The notes beneath the pieces were generated by a model that was not told where the DNA came from, did no database searches, and worked only from the letters and a program-made list of their open reading frames with translations. DNA of 64,000 nucleotides from positions 1 through 64,000 of the forward strand of contig JABMOW010000025.1 in assembly GCA_013204025.1 (NCBI GenBank), given 5' to 3'. Position 1 is the stretch's first letter. Each line of letters begins with the position of its first letter. Made by a program: the position numbers and the translations under genes. The stretch is from Fidelibacterota bacterium. Its GTDB lineage: Bacteria; Fidelibacterota; Marinisomatia; SCGC-AAA003-L08; JACNLC01. Below are positions 56,883-64,000 of the stretch, piece after piece.

Positions 56883-57839
56883 TTAGCCCTTGTGGTCTTT
56901 GAGTGTTTGAGTGATTTTAGGAACGATTTCAAATAAATCTGCCACAATACCATAGTCTGCAATTTCAAATATGGGTGCATTTCCATCTTTATTTATTGCA
57001 ACGATATTGCTGGATCCTTTCATCCCAACCTGATGTTGAATTGCTCCAGAAATACCCAGCGCCAGATACAGTTTCGGTGATACCGTTTGACCGGAAGAGC
57101 CAACCTGGTGTTCATGAGGAAGCCAGCCATAATCCACCACTGGGCGAGATGATCCTAACTCGGCTCCCAAAACTTCAGCAAGTTCCTTAGCAATGGGCAT
57201 ATTCTCTTCTTTTCCGATTCCTCTTCCAACAGCAACAATTATTTTTGCACGACTTAAATCCACCGAACCTTTTGATTCCTGGAATTTTTCGCCGGGGTGA
57301 ACGGTACATTTTACACTATCAAGATTGACTTCAAATTGTTGAACGGAGGTATTACCGGAAACTATCGAATCCAGCCGGTAAGCTCCTGATTGGATAGAAA
57401 CTAATACAGAACCTTCTACTTTAAGGTCTGTGTTAATTTTTCCTTGATAAATTTGACGTGTGAGAATTAATCCGTTCTGATTTTGAATCCGTATGCAGTC
57501 TGAAACAAAAGGTATGTCGAGTTTGGCACTCAATCGGGGAACCCAATCACGGGTTTGGTATGTATGCCCAAATATTACCATATCCGGATGGTGAGCGGAA
57601 ATAACCTGATTAAACGCTTCACAGTAGAGCTGAGGATTATAACTATTCAGACCCGGATCGCTAATTGATAATACTTGTTGGATATCGTACTCGGTCAACT
57701 GATCATTCACCTCGCCAAAGCAAACTGCTGAAACCTGAGCATCGGTAGCTCTGGCAAATTGCTGTGCTCCAGCTAAGGCTTCAAGAGAATTACGATTAAT
57801 AGTACCATTGTCTTTTTGAATAAATACAAATATATTCAT
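56883..57839 (-). CDS. etfA: Electron transfer flavoprotein alpha subunit
   Basis: This 318-residue protein has the EtfA C-terminal FAD domain: SRPVVDYGWLPHEHQVGSSG, YLALGISGAIQHQVGM and IVAINKDGNAPIFEIADYG. The N-terminal domain pairs with EtfB. The length is typical. It lies 8 bp downstream of etfB and 112 bp upstream of the Hdr-like gene. ETF carries electrons from flavoprotein dehydrogenases such as acyl-CoA dehydrogenases; none is in the window. The sequence does not settle whether it is a bifurcating type. Confidence 0.95.
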   Translation of the reverse strand: MNIFVFIQKDNGTINRNSLEALAGAQQFARATDAQVSAVCFGEVNDQLTEYDIQQVLSISDPGLNSYNPQLYCEAFNQVISAHHPDMVIFGHTYQTRDWVPRLSAKLDIPFVSDCIRIQNQNGLILTRQIYQGKINTDLKVEGSVLVSIQSGAYRLDSIVSGNTSVQQFEVNLDSVKCTVHPGEKFQESKGSVDLSRAKIIVAVGRGIGKEENMPIAKELAEVLGAELGSSRPVVDYGWLPHEHQVGSSGQTVSPKLYLALGISGAIQHQVGMKGSSNIVAINKDGNAPIFEIADYGIVADLFEIVPKITQTLKDHKG

Positions 57840-57847
57840 GATTCCCT

Positions 57848-58624
57848 CTAAAACACTTTAATATCGTTTATCATTAAATCCCCAAGCTTTGATGCAATCT
57901 CATCAGGAGTACCTTCTATAAAAGTAGTCTCTTTTACCTTTTGTGGAATATACATCTTATCCAGAAAGATTTTATTTTTACTTCCAGTTGAGTCAATTTG
58001 AGAACTGTCGAAAATATCGATAGGTTTTTTCTTCATCATCATGATTCCTCTTAATGAGGCATATCGTGGTTTATTTAATCCGGATTGAATTGTGATTGAT
58101 GCAGGGAGGTCTAGTTCTGTCCATTGGAACCAACCACCTTCCAATTCTTGTTTGACTTTGATACGTGTGTCATTTAAAACCTCAGTTCCCATTACAAGTG
58201 CAGCGTGGGACATATTTAACATCTCTGCTAGCAATAAACCCAGTTGGGCATTCCCTGAATCATTGGATTGCAAACCCGAAAAAATCAGGTCAAAGTTTTC
58301 ATCTTTAAGAGCCTGAGTAAATATTTTAGCCGTTGAGAGGATATCAAAACCATCTGACTCTTCTTCAGAGATATACAATCCACGATCTGCTCCTTTTGCA
58401 AGTGCATCTTTGATCACCTGCTGAGAGGATTCCCTTCCAAAAGAACAGGCGACTACTTCACCTCCATGGGCTTCTTTCATTAATAATGCTTCTTCAAGTG
58501 CATATGTGTCACTTTCGTTCGTACACCAAGTGATGTCATTCAATTTGATGCTGGAACTATCATTGGACAAAATGATCGCTGAATCATTGTCTGGTACTTG
58601 TTTCATCAGTACGCATATTTTCAT
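57848..58624 (-). CDS. etfB: Electron transfer flavoprotein beta subunit
   Basis: This 258-residue protein has EtfB features: MKICVLMKQVPDNDS at the start, ALEEALLMKEAHGGEVVACS, the nucleotide-binding AKGADRGLYI and the QSNDSGNAQLGLLLAEML segment. A recognition loop follows (LPASITIQSGLNKPRY ASLRGIMMM). The N-terminus is normal. It is the first gene of the etfB-etfA-Hdr-like unit. It is read divergently from the DUF5916 gene across a 333-bp gap. Confidence 0.95.
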   Translation of the reverse strand: MKICVLMKQVPDNDSAIILSNDSSSIKLNDITWCTNESDTYALEEALLMKEAHGGEVVACSFGRESSQQVIKDALAKGADRGLYISEEESDGFDILSTAKIFTQALKDENFDLIFSGLQSNDSGNAQLGLLLAEMLNMSHAALVMGTEVLNDTRIKVKQELEGGWFQWTELDLPASITIQSGLNKPRYASLRGIMMMKKKPIDIFDSSQIDSTGSKNKIFLDKMYIPQKVKETTFIEGTPDEIASKLGDLMINDIKVF

Positions 58625-58957
58625 TTATGCTCTCCTAATCATGTAGCTAATATGGATAAAAATTGATTTTGTATTATAAATATTTTAATTTTATGGATCC
58701 TAAACTTACGGAGATAAAAATTTATTCGGAGATGTAAATCCAAATATTAGATTTGTCTGATAAACAATGCGAAATAAACCAAAATAAACATGAAATCAGC
58801 AACGCTTCCCATGCATTTAAAAGTACTTGATAATGTTATCTGAATACATTTTTCAACTAACTTTACCTTCGAGAATAGATTCTAGTTATGTTACCATCCT
58901 TTACAAATTATCAACAAATATATTTATAACTCGATATTTAAATTATTTGTTCATCTG
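58625..58957. other. 333-bp intergenic region between divergent etfB and DUF5916 genes
   Basis: There is no supportable gene. It is AT-rich and should carry promoters in both directions. I see no strong terminator, riboswitch-like structure or clear consensus promoter. Confidence 0.5.
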
Positions 58958-61486
58958 ATGGATTACTTATACAAATTTCAAAAATTGATTATTACACTTT
59001 TAGTGTTTCTCCATGCTTCAAACCTTGGATTCGGACAGGATATTGTTTATCCTGACAATACAAATTCAATCATTAATCCTAAAAAACTAGCATTCGCCTC
59101 CCGAACAAAAGAACCCCCTACGATTGATGGTATTTTATCTGAGGATGTTTGGGATATTGCTACTCCGATTAGTGATTTTGTTCAGGATTTTCCAAATAAC
59201 CTGACCGCTTCCACTGAAAAAACAGAAGTTAGATTACTCTTCGATGATTATGCTCTTTATGTGGGAGTTGATTTATTTGATTCTTCCCCATCAGAAATAT
59301 CGGAAAGATTAGCCCGTAGAGATGATTGGATGGCTGGATTTGAAGGGATATCTGATTGGTTTACTATCGATTTTGATAGTCGGTATGATCATCAGACAGG
59401 CTTTGTTTTTGCCGTCAATGCATCAGGAGTTCAAATGGATGCCACGGTATTCGATGACACAGACTACGACGAAGAATGGAATGCAGTCTGGCACTCTGAA
59501 ATATCCAAAGATATGACCGGATGGCACATCGAAATTGAGATTCCATTTTCTATCATGAGATATACAGAATCAGATTCAATGGTATGGGGGATGGATATGG
59601 CGAGATACATCCACCGTAAAAATGAACACATCACTTGGATACCCAGGCCGAGGGGGGTCAGAGGCATCGCATCCCGATATGGAAAATTGATGGGTTTCGA
59701 TCATGTACCTGCTGCAAAACAGATCGAGATTCTCCCTTATGTTTTATCAGGCAGAAATTCTATTAAAGGTGAAATGCTGTCCTACCCGGATTCTCTTGGA
59801 AGTGAATTTTCTCCGTTGGATAGAATCGACCGAAATTTGGATGGCGGTGTGGATGTTAAATATGGCATCGGGTCAAATTCAACTATTGATCTGACAATTA
59901 ATCCTGATTTTGGATGGATAGAAGCTGATCCTGCAATAATTAATTTGACATACTACGAAACCTACTTTTCAGAAAAACGCCCATTTTTTTTGGAAAACTC
60001 CACTATTTTCGATACTCCCATTGAAATGTTTTATTCCCGTCGAATCGGTAAAATGGATTCACGGATTTTAACCGCGGGAAAATTATCTGGTAAGTCTCAG
60101 GACGGATTATCCTATAGTGTGTTGGGAGCTCTGACATCTGATTATCAAAGTGGATCCTGGGCAAGCGACTTAAAAAATGAGGGACTTTCATATTATCTTG
60201 CAAGTCGTCTGGTACAGGATATACTCATGGGGAATTCTTTTGTTGGCCTTATGTTTAACTCTACCGGGAGGGATGGTCATTCCACAAACGACGTTGCAGC
60301 AGATCAACTCCTGTCTATTGGGAATAATCGCTTGATAATTGATCAACAGATCGCGCTGACAGATATCACAGGTTTACACGGGTTGGGTTACGCGGGAGAA
60401 ATCGCATACGATAATGAAACATTTTTCAGTACTTATTTTTCGGTAGATTATTTCGACGACAATTTTGATAATAACGATCTAGGGTATAACCTCAGAAACG
60501 ATCTAACGAATTTCGAAGTTGGACTCACGTTTAGAAAGCAGGAACCGGGTCCGATTTGCCGATATGCATTTACTTCGATAGATTATAATCATCAATCCAA
60601 TTTGGATGGGCTAGTTATTGGAAATTATGTGAGCACAGATTTTGGGTTGACATTTAATAATTATTGGCGAATATCAGCTGAAATAAACAGGTCCTTCCGT
60701 CATTATGATGACAAACTGACTTTTGACATCGAAACACAAAATCTCGGCCCGTATGTGAAACTTCCACAAACAGATGGTGCTTATTTCTCGGTCCAGAGTG
60801 ATCAAACAAAACAGGTGCAGATTGGGGCTACTATTGGCAAGGGAAAAAGTATCATTGGCGATTGGGGGAAACAATATTCAATTTATATTAATCTTCGTCC
60901 TACAAGCGCGATTGAAACTAGTATGTACTATTCAAGGAATCGATCTTTTGAGAAATTTCACTGGCTTGAAATTACTGAAGAGATAATTAATGAAAGCTTT
61001 TCCGACAGCATAAAGCTGCATTATATGTTTTCTGAATCCAAAAACCAAATGAATATCCTCACATGGCGAGTATCTGCCGGACTCGCGACCAATAAGAGTA
61101 TTGAATTTTATTCTGAATATTTTATGAGCAGAAACCATTTTAACGATCAACAATATTTAGAATTACTGGAAGCAAAAGCATATCCGGTTCATACTGAATA
61201 TCAACCTTACTCTAGCTTGCCTGATGATTCTAGTTTATTGGAACCGTACTTGTATAATGAATTTTATGCAAAATACTCCAGTCTTAATCTGAATCTTGTT
61301 TTCAGGTGGGAATTTTCTCCTGGTTCAACGTTTTACCTAATATATACAACAATGAAAACGATCAATGGAAAAGAATCAGTGACTATATCAGATTTTTGGA
61401 ATTATCAGGGAGGTGATGACTGGTCGGAATTTTCTACTGAAGGCTCGTTGTACATTAAACTGAACTATCGGTTTAATCGAAGATAA
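58958..61486 (+). CDS. DUF5916 outer-membrane protein with CBM9-like domain
   Basis: This 842-residue protein has a signal peptide (about 1-27). A CBM9-like sugar-binding domain follows at about 45-240 (PPTIDGILSEDVWDIATPI, VRLLFDDYALYVGVDLFD). The DUF5916 region continues (SEKRPFFLENSTIF) and ends in a beta-barrel with a terminal YRFNRR. The family is common in Bacteroidota and marine FCB lineages and is presumed to be an outer-membrane sugar or polymer-handling protein; its function is unproven. It is monocistronic, converging on selD with a 22-bp gap. Confidence 0.88.
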   Translation: MDYLYKFQKLIITLLVFLHASNLGFGQDIVYPDNTNSIINPKKLAFASRTKEPPTIDGILSEDVWDIATPISDFVQDFPNNLTASTEKTEVRLLFDDYALYVGVDLFDSSPSEISERLARRDDWMAGFEGISDWFTIDFDSRYDHQTGFVFAVNASGVQMDATVFDDTDYDEEWNAVWHSEISKDMTGWHIEIEIPFSIMRYTESDSMVWGMDMARYIHRKNEHITWIPRPRGVRGIASRYGKLMGFDHVPAAKQIEILPYVLSGRNSIKGEMLSYPDSLGSEFSPLDRIDRNLDGGVDVKYGIGSNSTIDLTINPDFGWIEADPAIINLTYYETYFSEKRPFFLENSTIFDTPIEMFYSRRIGKMDSRILTAGKLSGKSQDGLSYSVLGALTSDYQSGSWASDLKNEGLSYYLASRLVQDILMGNSFVGLMFNSTGRDGHSTNDVAADQLLSIGNNRLIIDQQIALTDITGLHGLGYAGEIAYDNETFFSTYFSVDYFDDNFDNNDLGYNLRNDLTNFEVGLTFRKQEPGPICRYAFTSIDYNHQSNLDGLVIGNYVSTDFGLTFNNYWRISAEINRSFRHYDDKLTFDIETQNLGPYVKLPQTDGAYFSVQSDQTKQVQIGATIGKGKSIIGDWGKQYSIYINLRPTSAIETSMYYSRNRSFEKFHWLEITEEIINESFSDSIKLHYMFSESKNQMNILTWRVSAGLATNKSIEFYSEYFMSRNHFNDQQYLELLEAKAYPVHTEYQPYSSLPDDSSLLEPYLYNEFYAKYSSLNLNLVFRWEFSPGSTFYLIYTTMKTINGKESVTISDFWNYQGGDDWSEFSTEGSLYIKLNYRFNRR

Positions 61487-61508
61487 TGGACTAACAGATC
61501 CCTACACT

Positions 61509-62555
61509 TTATTTTACATATATCCGGAATTCTGCAGGGTTATAGACTTTACCAATTACTGCTGCAGCAAGCGATTGTTTTTCCATCAATTCAGTTACCA
61601 ACAAATCGGATTTTTCAGCCGGCACTGAGATAAGTAGTCCACCTGATGTTTGTGCATCGGCTAACATCAATTGTTGGAATGGAAGAATCCGATCCGAAAA
61701 ACTGGTTGAGCGATTAACATGAGTCAAATTGGATTTGGTCCCGCCCGGTACAACATCCTTCTGTGCAAGTTCGAATACACCTTCCAGAAAGGGGCATCTA
61801 TCAAACTCAATTACAGCAGATACATCACTTCCCTCGCACATTTCCAACAAATGTCCCAGAAGTCCAAAGCCAGTAACATCCGTGCATGCACTTACGCCTA
61901 CAGCGGTCATAGCCTCGGCGGCGGATTTATTAAGAAATACCATAAGTTCAGTAACTGAACTTATCATGTTTACATCTGCAAGTTCACGCTTGATTGCGGT
62001 CGAAATAATGCCTGTCCCCAGAGGTTTAGTTAGAATAAGCACGTCTCCGGGTTTGGCAGTATTATTCCGAACCAAATTTTCTTTTTTGGCGATTCCCGTT
62101 ATAACGAGTCCGTATTTCAACTCTTTATCTTTGATGGTATGACCACCAAGAATAGGAATCCCCACTTTTTCGGTTACTGATAATCCTCCGTTCAGAATTT
62201 CTGTCATAACGGAAAGTGGTAGTTGATCTTTTGGAAATCCGGCAATATTCAGTGCGAATAAGGGGGTCGCCCCCATAGCGTAAATATCCGAAAGTGCATT
62301 GACTGCGGCGATCTGTCCATAGACAAATGGATCGTCTACGATAGGGGTGAAAAAGTCAACACTTTGGATCAACAAATTTCCGTCAGGTAGCGGATATATG
62401 GCCGCGTCGTCAAACGATTCATACCCGATTTGCGAATTATCTAATGTTACTGAATTTAAAGCGCTCAAAACTTGAGCTAGGTCATCTGCCCCTAATTTGC
62501 AGGCTCAGCCGGCGCCGGATGACATGCTGGTCAATTTGTATTTCTTGGAAGTCAT
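61509..62555 (-). CDS. selD: Selenide, water dikinase (selenophosphate synthetase), selenocysteine-containing
   Basis: SelD makes selenophosphate, the Se donor for selenocysteine and selenouridine. A conventional reading starts at 62468 and lacks the active-site N-terminus. Extending in frame to the ATG at 62555 gives MTSKKYKLTSMSSGAG-U-ACKLG, with TGA at 62505-62507 as codon 17. This aligns exactly with E. coli HGAGCGCK, whose Cys17 is catalytic and whose Lys20 is conserved (K20 here). Later motifs are intact: DDAAIY, QSVDFFTPIVDDPF, GGHTIKD, TDVTGFGLLGHL, DAQTSGGLL. The length is then 348 residues (E. coli 347). selA, selB and tRNA-Sec are not in the window and must lie elsewhere. Confidence 0.93.
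62463..62507 (-). promoter_or_regulatory. Candidate bacterial SECIS element in selD
   Basis: Downstream of the in-frame TGA the mRNA can form a hairpin with a perfect 6-bp stem GCTCAA/TTGAGC and the loop GTT. The apical loop begins 34 bases after TGA and opens with G, which agrees with the usual bacterial SECIS spacing and loop rule as I recall them. An alternative fold pairs TGAGC with GCTCA and CTGC with GCAG. SelB binding is predicted, not shown. Confidence 0.55.
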
Positions 62556-62778
62556 ATTATTGAAAAATTATCAGTTAATTGTTTAGAATTAAAAGTTAAA
62601 AGTTTTCGAATTATAAATACACTTCAAACTCCTAAATACGTTTTGTGTGGTAGAATTACAGAAGGGTAAATTTTCTAGCCGGATTTTCCGGTGTTTTAGC
62701 ATGAATTCTAATGATAAAATGATTTTTGTTTCTCTGGATTCTAAATAATACTTATAAAATCAAGGTTCAAATAAATAT

Positions 62779-64000
62779 ATGAGTGAAACTAAAAAACAAG
62801 TCACTGAACTAACCGATGTAACTATTAGATTTGCCGGTGATTCAGGTGATGGGATGCAGCTTACCGGAACCCAATTTTCAGACAACACCGCAATATTTGG
62901 CAATGATCTTGCCACCTTTCCTGATTATCCTGCTGAAATCCGCGCTCCGGCCGGATCACTTGCCGGTGTCAGCTCATTTCAAATTCAATTCAGCAACCGG
63001 GATATTCATACACCTGGAGACGACCTGGATGTACTGGTATCCATGAATCCAGCTGCTCTAAAGGTACATTTGGCTGATTTAAAAGAAAACGGGATGATCA
63101 TCATCAACGATGCCAACTTTACAAAACGAAATCTTCAGCTTGCAGGATATGACTCAAATCCAGTAGACGATGGTTCATTGAGTAATTTTCGAGTTATCCA
63201 TGTTGACATGACTAAATTAGTCACCATTGCTACAGAGGAAATCGGCTTGTCTCCAAAATTAGTTGCCCGAAGTTCAAACATGTTTGCCTTGGGCATAGTA
63301 TATTGGATGTACGGTAGAAAATTCGACAATACCATTAAATTTATTAAAGATAAATTTTCAAGCAAGCCGGATATATCAGAAGCCAATGTGAGGGCACTCA
63401 ATGCCGGTTTTAATTATGGTGAAACGATTGAAGTAATTAAAACCTCCTTTCACATTTCAAAAGCGGTATTTGAGCCGGGAACGTATCGAAATATGATGGG
63501 GAATATGGCAGTTGCATATGGATTTTTGGCAGCCGCGCAAAGTTCAGGATTGAACCTCTTTTACGGAGGTTACCCGATTACTCCCGCCAGTGATATTCTT
63601 CATTATCTATCTGGATACAAACACTTTAATGTGAAGACATTCCAAGCGGAAGATGAAATCGCAGGTGTCGTCAGTGCAATTGGCGCAGCATATGCAGGAG
63701 ATTTGGCGGTGACTGCCACCAGCGGACCGGGAATGGCATTAAAGACGGAAGCCATTGGATTGGCCATTATTACAGAACTTCCACTCGTTATTGTAAATGT
63801 ACAAAGAGGCGGACCCTCCACCGGTTTACCTACTAAAACCGAACAATCGGATTTATTGCAAGCAATGTGGGGCAGACATGGTGAAGCGCCATGCGCTATA
63901 TTAGCGGCTTCCAGCCCTGCTGATTGTTTTGAGGCAACCTACGAAGCATGCAGAATTGCGTTAAAATATATGATGCCGGTGATTCTCCTTACAGACGGGT
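62779..64000 (+). CDS. korA: 2-oxoacid:ferredoxin oxidoreductase alpha subunit (gamma-alpha fusion), partial
   Basis: This frame starts at the ATG at 62779 and runs off the right edge (407 codons seen). The N-terminal 190 residues form the gamma domain (TIRFAGDSGDGMQLTG, AEIRAPAGSLAGVSSFQ). From about 225 the alpha domain begins (GGYPITPASDILHYLS, ATSGPGMALKTEA, VNVQRGGPSTGLPT). This fused form is typical of 2-oxoglutarate:ferredoxin oxidoreductase KorA, which works with a KorB beta subunit expected just beyond the edge. It converts 2-oxoglutarate to succinyl-CoA, reducing ferredoxin, or runs in reverse. Other 2-oxoacid substrates are possible. There is no strong ribosome site. Confidence 0.92.
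   Translation, partial: MSETKKQVTELTDVTIRFAGDSGDGMQLTGTQFSDNTAIFGNDLATFPDYPAEIRAPAGSLAGVSSFQIQFSNRDIHTPGDDLDVLVSMNPAALKVHLADLKENGMIIINDANFTKRNLQLAGYDSNPVDDGSLSNFRVIHVDMTKLVTIATEEIGLSPKLVARSSNMFALGIVYWMYGRKFDNTIKFIKDKFSSKPDISEANVRALNAGFNYGETIEVIKTSFHISKAVFEPGTYRNMMGNMAVAYGFLAAAQSSGLNLFYGGYPITPASDILHYLSGYKHFNVKTFQAEDEIAGVVSAIGAAYAGDLAVTATSGPGMALKTEAIGLAIITELPLVIVNVQRGGPSTGLPTKTEQSDLLQAMWGRHGEAPCAILAASSPADCFEATYEACRIALKYMMPVILLTDG

Noticed and set aside
61509-62468. selD as a truncated gene or pseudogene starting at 62468
   Set aside because: The upstream frame is intact to an ATG, and the single TGA falls exactly on the catalytic Cys position with strong flanking homology, so selenocysteine is a better explanation than decay.
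62679-62691. CCGGA/TCCGG hairpin upstream of korA as a riboswitch or attenuator
   Set aside because: The stem is only 5 bp, with no further conserved structure visible.

Overview
The window reads as chromosomal DNA of a low-GC Gram-negative bacterium of the Fibrobacterota-Chlorobiota-Bacteroidota (FCB) superphylum. Candidatus Marinimicrobia (SAR406) or a relative is my best guess. Supporting signs are a fused lpxC-fabZ gene, a secreted protein with a YPNPFNP C-terminal sorting domain and a dockerin-like repeat, a very large SusC-type TonB-dependent receptor, MEP-pathway isoprenoid synthesis (dxr), and an electron-transfer flavoprotein linked to a heterodisulfide-reductase-like membrane protein. 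The phylum call is inference. Genes are densely packed, with frequent 1-50 bp overlaps. I see no insertion sequences, prophage, CRISPR array, rRNA or tRNA.

Layout. 1-6.1 kb (minus): a partial PDZ protein, then an ECF sigma-factor operon: sigma factor, membrane-anchored HEAT-repeat anti-sigma candidate, DUF4097 adhesin-like protein, bactofilin-like/Omp85-barrel fusion, toastrack-like protein. 6.3-8.5 kb (minus): rng-rplU-rpmA. 8.8-10.0 kb: MFS exporter. 10.2-21.6 kb (plus): ferredoxin, mrp, then uppS-bamA-ompH-lpxD-lpxC/fabZ-lpxA-orf-dxr-rseP for envelope and lipid A biogenesis. 21.5-34.2 kb (minus): a 12-gene surface-glycan operon: lipid A acyltransferase, TsaC, MsbA-like ABC exporter, CDP-glycerol-type polyol-phosphate transferase, CDP-ribitol-type bifunctional enzyme, GT29-like sialyltransferase, NeuA, LtaS-like phosphotransferase, NeuB, KdsC-like phosphatase, WaaA and a DUF3108 protein. 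34.4-37.3 kb (plus): NfeD, flotillin FloA and a small membrane protein. 37.3-44.7 kb (minus): coaE, adk, then pyrimidine salvage (nupC-type transporter, tdk, udk, cdd), a rhomboid protease and an M23 peptidase. 44.8-47.6 kb (plus): four genes including a GlmU-like protein. 47.6-54.6 kb (minus): PAP2 phosphatase, TonB receptor, dockerin/sorting-domain protein. 54.8-58.6 kb (minus): etfB-etfA-Hdr-like. 59.0-61.5 kb (plus): DUF5916 outer-membrane protein. 61.5-62.6 kb (minus): selD. 62.8-64 kb (plus): start of korA.

The most notable observations are these. (1) selD is a selenoprotein gene: an in-frame TGA sits at codon 17, exactly where E. coli SelD has its catalytic Cys, with a candidate bacterial SECIS hairpin downstream. 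(2) bamA and lpxA both appear to start at ATT codons, within a run of seven consecutive genes that lack an ATG start. (3) A lipid A/core operon combines sialic-acid genes, including a GT29-like sialyltransferase with all four sialylmotifs, with teichoic-acid-like polyol-phosphate genes. (4) An ECF-controlled operon encodes several beta-strand-repeat envelope proteins, one a bactofilin-like domain fused to an Omp85-type barrel.

Functional calls rest on motif recognition by eye; no database search was run.
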